64,000 bases of DNA from contig NZ_ALVT01000034.1 of NCBI RefSeq assembly GCF_000517105.1, forward strand, positions 249,101-313,100, written 5' to 3'. A model generated the notes under the pieces. The model made no database searches and was not told where the DNA came from. It worked only from the letters and a program-made list of their open reading frames with translations. Position numbers and translations under genes: made by a program. Source of the stretch: Fischerella sp. PCC 9605 (GTDB lineage Bacteria; Cyanobacteriota; Cyanobacteriia; Cyanobacteriales; Nostocaceae). Positions 19,173 to 27,321 of the stretch are shown here, in pieces (positions within the stretch are counted from its first letter, which is position 1; each line of letters starts with the position of its first letter).

Positions 19173-20618
19173 TTAAATCTTCCTTCGACGTTCTTGGAGT
19201 TTGAGCAAAATTTCGGCGTGCATTGCGCGGGTAATTGGGTAAAAATACACTAAAACCAAGCCACAAATTAGAGCGATCGCTGGTAGAGGGCCAATAGAAA
19301 CGCGAATTACTTCTAATACTGAATCTGGTTGGATCGGCATGGGAGTTTCTGGTGTGGGTTTAATATATCCCGCTGCACCCAGTCTTTGCAAAACGAAACT
19401 GACTGCCAACCCCAAACAGATTTTTTGCAAAAAAACCATGAAACTATAAAAAATGCCTTCCCGTCGCTGTCCGGTTTTTAATTCATCCAGTTCAATTACA
19501 TCAGGTAGCATTGACCAAGGCACTAGATAAGCGGTGGATACTCCAAAACCAGCCAGTACTGCTAAACAGTACATAAACACAACCTGATCTGGCTTTAAGA
19601 AAAACAGTCCAGCCTGAGCAATAATCCATAAAGTCATTCCCATATAGTAAACGGCTTGTTTGCCAACACGCTGACTGATGGCACTCCACACAAACAGCAT
19701 TGCCATAGCGGTTCCTTGCACTGCCAGCAGAACTGAGCTAATGTGCCATTGGGGAAGGCGCATCCAACTAGTCACAAAATAAGGAATAATACCAGCCGTT
19801 AGTTGGACTGCTAACCAGGAACACAGATAAATTCCGACTACAAATAAAAAAGGGCGATTGCTAAAAGCGATTTTGAGTTGCTGCAAAAAAGGTATAGAGA
19901 CTTGTTGTTCCGTTTCTGGATGTAACCTTGCTACAGCTTGAGCGCGTTTTTTCGTTCCCCAAACACACCAATACACAGGCAAAACAGAAATAATCGCACA
20001 GATAGCTCCCAATAATAAAAACTGTAGGCTGCGGTTATCAGGAATGATGAAGGAGATTACTAACGCGATTACTAAAGCGAGAATGCTACCGCCAATCGAA
20101 AAAGCAAAGCGAAAACTGTTAAGGTTCGTGCGTTCGTCGTAGTCTTGGGTTAGTTCTGCTGTGAGAGCTGTGTATGGTAAATTGACAATAGTATAAAAGG
20201 CGTTAAACAAAATTGATATCGCAGTGTAATACCAAAACAAGCCCCACTGATTCGCATTTTCGTTGTTACTAAAGTGAGGTACAATCCACTGCAAAAAGAA
20301 GAAAATTCCAAAGGGAACTGCTCCCCAAATCATCCAAGGATAGCGCCTTCCCTGGCTGCTTTGAGTGCGATCGCTCAATACCCCCACCATCGGATCGTTT
20401 ACCGCATCCCAGACTTTGCCAATTAGTTGAGTTTGTCCTGCTAATTGCGGATTCAAACCAGCTACATCTGTCAGGAAAGGCGATAAATAAGATATACCAA
20501 TCATGGCAGTAATCGCCGCGCCCAAATCCCCAGCACCAAAAGCAATTTTGGTAGTCAAGTCTAATTTTTCACTGTTAGAACTTGGTTGGGAATGGCTATC
20601 AGGGGCAGAATCACTCAT
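19173..20618 (-). CDS. Sugar/cation symporter of the GPH (MelB-like) MFS family
   Basis: A 481-residue protein with about 12 hydrophobic helices. The early segment AFGAGDLGAAITAMIGISYLSPFLTDVAGL and the loop GKVWDAVNDPMVGVLSDRTQSSQGRRYPWMIWGAVPFG are the hallmark of the glycoside-pentoside-hexuronide family (the D-x-x-x-D-P-x-x-G-x-x-x-D-R motif). It imports a sugar-like solute with Na+ or H+ across the cytoplasmic membrane; the substrate is not readable. The IsrB element lies immediately past its 3' end. It is divergent from the phosphoribosyltransferase gene, with starts separated by at most 70 bp. Confidence 0.88.
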   Translation of the reverse strand: MSDSAPDSHSQPSSNSEKLDLTTKIAFGAGDLGAAITAMIGISYLSPFLTDVAGLNPQLAGQTQLIGKVWDAVNDPMVGVLSDRTQSSQGRRYPWMIWGAVPFGIFFFLQWIVPHFSNNENANQWGLFWYYTAISILFNAFYTIVNLPYTALTAELTQDYDERTNLNSFRFAFSIGGSILALVIALVISFIIPDNRSLQFLLLGAICAIISVLPVYWCVWGTKKRAQAVARLHPETEQQVSIPFLQQLKIAFSNRPFLFVVGIYLCSWLAVQLTAGIIPYFVTSWMRLPQWHISSVLLAVQGTAMAMLFVWSAISQRVGKQAVYYMGMTLWIIAQAGLFFLKPDQVVFMYCLAVLAGFGVSTAYLVPWSMLPDVIELDELKTGQRREGIFYSFMVFLQKICLGLAVSFVLQRLGAAGYIKPTPETPMPIQPDSVLEVIRVSIGPLPAIALICGLVLVYFYPITRAMHAEILLKLQERRRKI

Positions 20619-20688
20619 ATTAACTTGCCCTCGTATTAAGATAATGAGTTTGGTTTTTCATCCAGTATTAGCTATAAATCCTTTCCCT

Positions 20689-21201
20689 ATGCCAGACCTT
20701 TACGTTTCTTGGTCAGATTATCACCGCAAAATTGAACAACTGGCTGCTCAAATTTATCAATCTGGCTGGCAGTTCAACCAGATTGTCTGCCTTGCCAGAG
20801 GGGGACTGAGGGTAGGAGATATTCTCTCTCGTATTTATAAACAGCCACTGGCAATTTTGGCAACATCATCTTATAGTAGCCCCGGCAAGCAAGAAAGAGG
20901 ATGTTTAACCTTTTCTCGCCACTTGACGATGACTACAGAAAAGTTAGGTTCCCGCATTCTTTTAGTGGATGATTTGGTAGATTCTGGAGTGACACTCAAG
21001 GAAACTATACCTTGGCTGAAGACATACTCTGATTCTCCAATTGAGGAAATTCGTACTGGTGTAATTTGGTATAAAGCTTGCTCAGTAATAGCGCCAGATT
21101 ATTATGTTGATTATCTAGCTGACAATCCTTGGATTCATCAACCATTTGAACCTTACGAGTTTATGAACCCAGCGGAACTTTTGGAAGCTGTGAGTGGATA
21201 G
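20689..21201 (+). CDS. Phosphoribosyltransferase-family protein
   Basis: About 170 residues from MPDLYVSWSDYHRKIEQLA. The PRPP-binding loop is ILLVDDLVDSGVTLKET (about residues 95-111), and the upstream IVCLARGGLRVGDILSRI is the conserved first loop of purine-type PRTases. This family includes xanthine/hypoxanthine-guanine PRTases, but many cyanobacterial members are uncharacterised. Alternative starts in frame are ATG 20644 (MSLVFHPVL...) and one at 20503 that overlaps the divergent transporter gene; the conserved part begins at 20689. A strong terminator follows. Confidence 0.85.
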   Translation: MPDLYVSWSDYHRKIEQLAAQIYQSGWQFNQIVCLARGGLRVGDILSRIYKQPLAILATSSYSSPGKQERGCLTFSRHLTMTTEKLGSRILLVDDLVDSGVTLKETIPWLKTYSDSPIEEIRTGVIWYKACSVIAPDYYVDYLADNPWIHQPFEPYEFMNPAELLEAVSG

Positions 21202-21204
21202 GAT

Positions 21205-21253
21205 AGATCCCCAGATCCCCAACTTCTTTAAGAAGCCGGGGATCTGGGGATCT
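21205..21253 (+). terminator. Long hairpin terminator after the phosphoribosyltransferase gene
   Basis: Bases 21205-21228 (agatccccagatcccc...) are complementary to 21230-21253 (...ccggggatctggggatct) over about 22 pairs with one small asymmetry and a very short loop. No U-run follows. The 'cttctt/aagaagccggg' core recurs at 50683-50711 after the CBS-domain gene, so it is a dispersed module. Confidence 0.7.
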
Positions 21254-21390
21254 AAAGAAATTCTCGAAGTTGCTGCTTAAGACAATGCGATCGGGCACGG
21301 ATGTACTTGAATTTGATTGCTCTGTCGCCTTTATCTACTGGCGATCGCCAAGTCACCCATCCCCGTCAAAGTAGCAATCCCAATAAAAAG

Positions 21391-22230
21391 TTACGAAGCT
21401 GCATCCTGAGTAGTTTCCGCTAAGTTGCTGGGAGCATTGTCGGTGTTTTCTTGGATAGAATCTACTTGTTGTTGGGTTTGGATTGCTACTTCTTCAACAG
21501 TATCCTTAGCTTGTTCTTTGGCATCATCAAGATTTTCTGAGTTGATATCTTCTATTGGATTAGAAACTGCGTCCTGAGTAGTTTCCGCTAAGTTGCTGGG
21601 AGCATTGTCAGTGTTTTCTTGGTTAGAATCTACTTGTTGTTGGGTTTGGATTGCTACTTCTTCAACAGTATCCTTAGCTTGTTCTTTGGCATCATCAAGA
21701 TTTTCTGAGTTGATATCTTCTCTTGGATTAGAAACTGCGTCCTGCGTAGTTTCCGCTAAGTTGCTGGGAGCATTGTCAGTGTTTTCTTGGATAGAATCTA
21801 CTTGTTGTTGGGTTTGGATTGCTACTTCTTCAACAGTATCCTTAGCTTGTTCTATAGCTTCTTTAGCACTGGATTGAAAATTATTGCTGTCTTCTTCAAT
21901 ATTTTCAGCTTTTTTGTCTAATATACCGCTGGTGTTTTCTGCTACATCGCTTGTTTCCTCAATAATGTTTTGTTCTGCATTTTCTTTGAGAATCTCAGCT
22001 TTGGTATCGGGTGCGGTTTTGACCAGTTCCGAGGCGTCTGCGTCACTAGCTTGATTTATTCCCTCTTTGTTACCATTCGTCACAGCACCTATTGGAACTT
22101 CTTGTTCGGGATTAACAGCCGTTTGTGTCCCAACACAAGCCTGTGTAACAAACAACAAAATTCCTGAAAACAAAACCGTTAAAACTAGCCTGAGTCGCAG
22201 TTTTTTCAAGAAAGCTTTTAACCTGTTCAT
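21391..22230 (-). CDS. Secreted or lipid-anchored acidic repeat protein
   Basis: A 279-residue protein with an N-terminal basic, hydrophobic signal (KLRLRLVLTVLFSGILLFVTQAC); Cys32 sits where a lipobox cysteine would be, though TQAC is a poor match. The remainder is hydrophilic and acidic. The C-terminal half consists of three near-identical 56-residue repeats (EQAKDTVEEVAIQTQQQVDS...ENLDDAK), predicted helical. I do not recognise a function; similar Ala/Glu/Gln-rich helical proteins are common in stress-related and envelope settings, but that is only analogy. The gene is followed by the terminator hairpin of its convergent neighbour. Confidence 0.7.
   Translation of the reverse strand: MNRLKAFLKKLRLRLVLTVLFSGILLFVTQACVGTQTAVNPEQEVPIGAVTNGNKEGINQASDADASELVKTAPDTKAEILKENAEQNIIEETSDVAENTSGILDKKAENIEEDSNNFQSSAKEAIEQAKDTVEEVAIQTQQQVDSIQENTDNAPSNLAETTQDAVSNPREDINSENLDDAKEQAKDTVEEVAIQTQQQVDSNQENTDNAPSNLAETTQDAVSNPIEDINSENLDDAKEQAKDTVEEVAIQTQQQVDSIQENTDNAPSNLAETTQDAAS
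21401..21855 (-). repeat. Three 168-bp tandem repeats inside the repeat-protein gene
   Basis: The sequence GCRTCCTGMGTAGTTTCC starts at 21401, 21569 and 21737, so the period is exactly 168 bp (56 codons). The copies are nearly identical at DNA level, including synonymous sites, which indicates recent duplication. The last copy in coding order ends at the stop codon. Confidence 0.9.
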
Positions 22231-22456
22231 AAACTCCTCCTTTCATTCAGTCTGTAGATTTAGATATAGACTAAACAAAGTGACAAACTCACGACAAAAG
22301 CAAAGGAATTATCTAAGTTGAAAATAGGAAACGCTTAACAGCGATCGGGGATTGGGGATTGGGGAAAAGATTTTTATTCCATCGTTGTCGGCGAAAAGCC
22401 CGTGGGGGTCTAACTTGAAAACCTACAGCTTTAGGTGCTGTTAATGGATAGTGTCG

Positions 22457-23383
22457 CTACCCTACTGAGAATAGCCACAACCAAACAGGCAGAGTTACCA
22501 GTAATACAATCGCCCCTACTGCTAAGGCAGTGACTGCAAGATCGCGATCTAGATTGAATGTCTCAGCAAGTACCAACGTAGCGAAAGCTGGAGGCATAGC
22601 CATTTGTAGCACTATAACCTGTGCTGCTGCACCTGTTATACCGAAAAGCGGTAAAGTACTACCCAAAATCAGAGGCACTAATAGCATTTTGATTCCCAAG
22701 CTCATCCCTGCTTGTGGTAAGCTGTGCCAAGAATTGAGCTTGCTCAATCGCATTCCTATTAATAGCAGCGACAATGCTACGGCACTCCAAGCAAATATGT
22801 CCAAGTAAAATTCAACCGTGGTAGCAATTACAACCTGACGCAAGAGCAAACCTAAGCCAAAACTCCACAAGGCTGGATTAATTAAAATAGCCTTCACAAT
22901 CTCTCCACGATTGTGAACACCGCTGCTAAAACGTGCCGCTAGTGCCACACCCAAGCCATAAGCACCCAAAGTTGTACCTAGCAAATCGTAGAATAGCGCC
23001 CAAGCAAAGTACTGAGTGCCAACTACTGCTAGTGTAATGGGATAACCCAAGTAACCAGTGTTACCTACCATTGCTGCCAGGAGAAAACTACCCTGAGTTG
23101 GTTGTCGAGGAACGGTTTTTGTGAAGAGGACTTGCCATTTCATCCCTATCCAAGCTAAAAGTGCTCCTAGGAAAATGGCTAAGTGAGCGATCGCTGGCGC
23201 AATCCAAATCTGCCCCGACAAGTCCGTTTTGCGTAAAAAAGCTACAATGCTGATTGGTACTCCTACCCAAAAAAGGAACTGGGCTAAACGAATGGGAACA
23301 GCGGCAGGTAGTTTGCGTCCCAGAATGAATCCTAACAAGACTAGACTTACCAGCTTGACGTATAGTTTTAAGAGGTTTGTCAA
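22457..23383 (-). CDS. AEC-family (auxin efflux carrier-like) transporter
   Basis: A 308-residue membrane protein with ten hydrophobic helices in two halves. It opens MTNLLKLYVKLVSLVLLGFILGRKLP and contains AAMVGNTGYLGYPITLAVVG, the conserved helix-break region of the AEC family. The C-terminal half includes QMAMPPAFATLVLAETFNLDRDLAVTALAVG, also family-typical. Likely a secondary transporter of organic anions in the cytoplasmic membrane; the substrate is unknown. It is divergent from the VanY-type peptidase gene. Confidence 0.85.
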   Translation of the reverse strand: MTNLLKLYVKLVSLVLLGFILGRKLPAAVPIRLAQFLFWVGVPISIVAFLRKTDLSGQIWIAPAIAHLAIFLGALLAWIGMKWQVLFTKTVPRQPTQGSFLLAAMVGNTGYLGYPITLAVVGTQYFAWALFYDLLGTTLGAYGLGVALAARFSSGVHNRGEIVKAILINPALWSFGLGLLLRQVVIATTVEFYLDIFAWSAVALSLLLIGMRLSKLNSWHSLPQAGMSLGIKMLLVPLILGSTLPLFGITGAAAQVIVLQMAMPPAFATLVLAETFNLDRDLAVTALAVGAIVLLVTLPVWLWLFSVG

Positions 23384-23484
23384 AACTACACCCTGAACTA
23401 AATATGTAAAATGATACTAATTGCCTTTATTCCTCTCCAGTTTACAATCTGTTATGAATACTCAACAAAAGCAGGAGTGAACCC

Positions 23485-24282
23485 TTGAACAACGCTGAGT
23501 TTTCTAGAAAACCACGAAACTCATCGCCTGCCTCTGGTGAAGATATTCCGGCAGCTTTACGCGATACTCCTGATGTAGCGCCTAATAAGCGAACACGCTT
23601 ATTCGTTTTTGCGATCGCAGGAGTGGTAGGACTTGCACTGCTGGCTGCGATCGGCGGTATTTTGTTCTCGCTGACTGCACCGAAAAAAAACGCAGATTCT
23701 CAGTCTTCCCCAAATAATTCAACGTCTGGCAAAGCTCAAAACAACTCTACAGATCACGTTTTGGGACATATATCTTACCCGGAAGCGCCTGAGTCAGAAC
23801 TAGCAGCAATTTCCGCAGATGGGCGGCAAAGAATGCGTAAAGCAGCTGCCCAAAAATTTCAGGAAATGTCAGCAGCGGCGCGGAGTGCAGGTGTAATTTT
23901 AGTGCCAGTTTCTGGCTTTCGTTCAATCAAAGAACAGGAACAGTTATTTTTTAATATTGGTGCCCAGCGGAATCAAACGCCAGCGCAAAGAGCGTCTCTT
24001 AGCGCTCCTCCCGGTCATAGCGAACATCACACGGGTTACGCTGTAGATATCGGAGACGGCACAGCCCCAGCAACAAACTTAACTGAGAATTTTGAAAATA
24101 CCAAAGCTTTTCAATGGCTACAAGCAAATGCTGCCCGTTTCAGCTTTGAGATGTCCTTCCCTAGAAATAATCCGCAAGGTGTCAGTTATGAACCTTGGCA
24201 TTGGCGTTTTGTCGGCGATCGCGACAGTTTAGAAACTTTCTACAGAGCCAAAAATATCAAACCAGTTCAGACTCCGCAGTAA
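23485..24282 (+). CDS. D-alanyl-D-alanine carboxypeptidase, VanY (M15B) family
   Basis: A 265-residue protein. A cytoplasmic proline-rich start is followed by one membrane helix (about residues 40-67, LFVFAIAGVVGLALLAAIGGILFS), a low-complexity linker, and the peptidase domain. The domain shows GFRSIKEQEQLFFNIGAQRN, the zinc motif GHSEHHTGYAVDIGDG (His and Asp ligands) and EPWHWRF (third His ligand with preceding Glu region). It trims the terminal D-Ala from peptidoglycan in the periplasm. The start is a TTG, supported by an AGGAG ribosome site 7 bases before it; the ATG at 23455 runs into a stop at once. Confidence 0.9.
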   Translation: MNNAEFSRKPRNSSPASGEDIPAALRDTPDVAPNKRTRLFVFAIAGVVGLALLAAIGGILFSLTAPKKNADSQSSPNNSTSGKAQNNSTDHVLGHISYPEAPESELAAISADGRQRMRKAAAQKFQEMSAAARSAGVILVPVSGFRSIKEQEQLFFNIGAQRNQTPAQRASLSAPPGHSEHHTGYAVDIGDGTAPATNLTENFENTKAFQWLQANAARFSFEMSFPRNNPQGVSYEPWHWRFVGDRDSLETFYRAKNIKPVQTPQ

Positions 24283-24406
24283 GACTAAGAGGATATCTTC
24301 ATATTTTTCTGCTTAAACTACAAATTTAATTTTTTCTTTATAATTGAGCTTTCAGTACAAAACTTGTTCATCTGTGGGAGGTTCAGGAAATTTCAGGAAG
24401 CAGCAG

Positions 24407-24595
24407 TTAATAGTCACAGAGGATAGGAGTACACTCATCTACCTTAAACCACCGCTTCCTACCACGCGGCAATTTTACTAATACACTACCGGGTTTCCAC
24501 CAAGAGGAAGGAATAACGACGCCATTACGACCATTGGGGAGTTTGACAAGTGTACCTGGAATAATGGTCATAAAAGTATTCGGAGAATTAGACAT
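24407..24595 (-). CDS. Small basic protein of unknown function
   Basis: A 62-codon frame with a plausible protein composition: IIPGTLVKLPNGRNGVVIPSSWWKPGSVLVKLPRGRKRWFKVDECTPI. Two similar half-motifs (LVKLPNGRNG and LVKLPRGRKR) suggest a small beta-barrel of SH3/KOW type. The start may be MTIIPGT at 24571. No operon partner. I do not recognise a function, but the internal regularity makes a chance frame unlikely. Confidence 0.55.
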   Translation of the reverse strand: MSNSPNTFMTIIPGTLVKLPNGRNGVVIPSSWWKPGSVLVKLPRGRKRWFKVDECTPILCDY

Positions 24596-24966
24596 ATGAC
24601 AGCGATTTAGAAAACTATTCTTCGAGATCCACGTCGGTTTCTTTTCTAGAGCAAAAAGACTTTGTAGGTATGGCTACCCACAAAAAGCTTACTTAGAAGT
24701 CCCAAAAGCAAATTATTAAGTAAATCTAAAGAATGATATAAGTTTAGCTAATCTTGATATTCGTTTTAATGTTTGAAATATTTATTTACAGAACACTAAA
24801 TATTAAGTGCGATCGCACCAACTTAGTGTCTTAGTGTCTTAGTGTTTCAATCATTCTTCACCACTAAGACACTAAGACACCAAGAAAAATCCATTTCCAA
24901 GACTCACACCTTGACAGGGCTAAGTCTTTGCACTTAGGTGCGCGGTATCATTCCTGAATTCTGAAT
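24596..24966. other. 371-bp gene-free gap with a Family A repeat
   Basis: The left part is AT-rich and featureless. Bases 24822-24884 hold a Family A inverted repeat ('acttagtgtcttagtgtct...' against '...actaagacactaagacaccaag') 83 bp past the end of the hybrid kinase gene, where it could serve as the terminator of the phytochrome signalling genes. Confidence 0.6.
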
Positions 24967-26634
24967 CTAGCTCAACCGCTTCGGTAAGCAGACTGTTACC
25001 TTGGTTCCTTGCTCCTCTTGGCTTTCTACCGTCATCTTGCCACCATGCATCTGAACGCAAGCTTTCACAATAGCTAATCCCAAGCCCATTCCAGAAATAC
25101 TGCCAACGTTACTGGCACGACTGAATAATTGAAACAGGCGGTCTTTGTCCTCAATGGGTATACCAATTCCCTGATCTATGACATTAAAAATAATGTGCGA
25201 ATCGTTCCCCATCAGGTGAACTTCGATATTGCCACCATTTGGAGAGTATTTGATGGCATTCGACAGTAAATTGACCAGAATTTGCCGCAAAAGTTGCCCA
25301 TCGCCCCAGAAGCCCTTGGTATTTCCCGTAATCTTAAAAGTTAATTCATGGCGATCGCTCAGAGTCTGGCGTTGTTGTTCAATGATGTCAGAGAAAAATT
25401 GCAAAAGCTCAAATGGAAGCGGTCTAAATTTTGCTTTGCCTAATTCAAATTTTTCAATTACCAGCAAATCGTCTATCAATTGAGCCATTTGTCTGGCTTT
25501 GTCTTCAATGATCTGCAAAAACTGTTGGTGTTTAGTCTCATCCAGCTTGTCGCCGTGTTGCTTCAAAGTTGTTGCAGCCATCAAAATAGATGCCAAGGGA
25601 GTTCGATATTCATGAGAAACTGTTGAGACAAGTTGAGATTTGAAGGCATTGAGTTGCTTTTCGGTTTCTGATACCATCAGAGCTTGGCTAAGTTGTTCAG
25701 ACTGTTGGATAGCTACCGCCAGATGCTCAGCCAATTGGTTAAAAATCTCTACTTCTTCTGTCCGCCACTGCCGTTGATTTGAACCCTGATGAGCAACTAA
25801 CAAGCCCCAAATTCTCGCAGATTTTTCTTGGTTATTCAGCAGAACGGGAACAAGCAAATATGCCTGTTGAGTCTTTTTCCGGTTTCGCGCAACGATGATT
25901 GAGGCTTTAGCTTTCGCCAGCGTGGTTGCTCCTTCAACTTCTCCAAAACTGGGCTGGTAATTGTCTCTTAAAAAAGACGTAAATAGCTCGATGGCATCAG
26001 CAGAACTACTTGAGCCAGCCTCACATAATTTCGTCAAATAAAGTTTGGCGGATTCGCTACTTCTGTTGTCATCAGGATTTGCACCGATCTGGTAAACTAC
26101 CACGCGATCGCACTCCAGCAGTTGCTGCATTTCCGTCACCGCTGTCTGTACGATCTTCTCCAGGTTTTGTGACTGACGGATGCGTAGGGCAACCGCCGCA
26201 GCCAATTGCTGTCGTTCCTGAATTTTACTGAACTGCTTTTGTAAGTGTGACTGCTGGATTGCATTGCGGACGGTTAATTGCAGCACATCTGGTTGTAGAT
26301 GTTGCTTCACTAGGTAATCCTGAGCGCCTCGTTTCATCGCCTGTACAGCAATACGTTCATCGCCCTGTCCAGTTAACATAATCACGGGAAGCGGTACTGG
26401 CAATTTTTGTTGCTTAAGTTCATCTAAGAACTCTAGCCCACTCATATCAGGTAGGCGAAAGTCGAGCAGAATTGCATCGCAGTGTTTTTTCTGGCAGAGT
26501 GCTAGACCCAGTTCTGCTGAGGCTGCTTCTAAAATTTGGTAGGACTGGTGAGGATCGCTTAAAAGATATTCACGGTAAACTTCTCGATCCTCCGCACAAT
26601 CATCCGCAATCAGTAGTGTCCAGACATTTGACAT
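24967..26634 (-). CDS. Response regulator-GAF-histidine kinase hybrid
   Basis: A 555-residue protein. Residues about 5-125 form a receiver domain (LLIADDCAEDREVYREYL; phospho-acceptor in AILLDFRLPDMSGLEF). Residues about 145-315 form a GAF domain (LEKIVQTAVTEMQQLLECDRVVVYQI...IWGLLVAHQ) without a clear bilin cysteine. The kinase follows with the H-box STVSHEYRTPLASIL (about residue 340), N-box LVNLLSNAIKYSP, and G-boxes DQGIGIP and GMGLGLAIV. It is the third gene of a co-directional set behind the phytochrome and an Rcp-type regulator, so it may pass the light signal on; that is inference from neighbourhood. Confidence 0.9.
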   Translation of the reverse strand: MSNVWTLLIADDCAEDREVYREYLLSDPHQSYQILEAASAELGLALCQKKHCDAILLDFRLPDMSGLEFLDELKQQKLPVPLPVIMLTGQGDERIAVQAMKRGAQDYLVKQHLQPDVLQLTVRNAIQQSHLQKQFSKIQERQQLAAAVALRIRQSQNLEKIVQTAVTEMQQLLECDRVVVYQIGANPDDNRSSESAKLYLTKLCEAGSSSSADAIELFTSFLRDNYQPSFGEVEGATTLAKAKASIIVARNRKKTQQAYLLVPVLLNNQEKSARIWGLLVAHQGSNQRQWRTEEVEIFNQLAEHLAVAIQQSEQLSQALMVSETEKQLNAFKSQLVSTVSHEYRTPLASILMAATTLKQHGDKLDETKHQQFLQIIEDKARQMAQLIDDLLVIEKFELGKAKFRPLPFELLQFFSDIIEQQRQTLSDRHELTFKITGNTKGFWGDGQLLRQILVNLLSNAIKYSPNGGNIEVHLMGNDSHIIFNVIDQGIGIPIEDKDRLFQLFSRASNVGSISGMGLGLAIVKACVQMHGGKMTVESQEEQGTKVTVCLPKRLS

Positions 26635-26792
26635 GAGCGGAAAACTGAGAAATCTCTTTCAGGTAAAAAATCGCGACAAATGACAGAGTGATAGAAGTGC
26701 AGGCTTCTGTTTTTATACTGTTGATAATAGCAAATCTTTTCAAGAAAAAACGCGAAATTTCTTATCTATAGAGAGTTTCAGGATTTAGACGT

Positions 26793-27254
26793 TCAGATTT
26801 CGGCAGAATATGATATTGGTGGTGTGTTGGCTTCTAGCCAGTAGTCTACAAATGCTTGAACTGTCTTCTCTAATTCACCAGAGTCAAAAGGTTTGATGAG
26901 ATAACCATTTGCCCCTTTTTGATAACAAAATTCAATGTCTTTGGGGTTTGAAGATGTAGTAAAGACAACTATCGGGATTTCCTTAAATTTTTGGTCTTTC
27001 TTGACTTGCTCTAGCACATCGCGACCATCAGTACCCGGCAAATTTAAATCGAGCAAGATCACAGAGGGACGTGGTGCAACATCCGAATTGCAGTAGTCCC
27101 CTTCTTGATAAAGAAAGTCTAAAACCTTATCTCCATTTGTACAGCGATAAATGGGATTTTGAACCTCCATTTGCTGCATGATCAGTTGGAATAGCTCAAA
27201 ATCTTCATCACTATCCTCAGCGATGAGCAGGGGATGATACTGTTTTGTCCTCAT
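26793..27254 (-). CDS. Rcp1-type response regulator
   Basis: A 153-residue single receiver domain: acidic pocket [13 protein letters not shown], phospho-acceptor Asp in [18 protein letters not shown], conserved Thr/Ser in VVFTTSSNP and Lys in GYLIKPFD. The long C-terminal extension after the last helix is typical of the Rcp1 class that dimerises and takes phosphate from cyanobacterial phytochromes. It starts 67 bp after the phytochrome-like kinase gene on the same strand, exactly the arrangement of cph1-rcp1 pairs. Confidence 0.9.
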   Translation of the reverse strand: MRTKQYHPLLIAEDSDEDFELFQLIMQQMEVQNPIYRCTNGDKVLDFLYQEGDYCNSDVAPRPSVILLDLNLPGTDGRDVLEQVKKDQKFKEIPIVVFTTSSNPKDIEFCYQKGANGYLIKPFDSGELEKTVQAFVDYWLEANTPPISYSAEI

Positions 27255-27321
27255 CTGGGCGATCGGAGACTAAATTATTATTTCAACTAATATTACAATA
27301 ATTTGCAAAAATTATAAAAAC

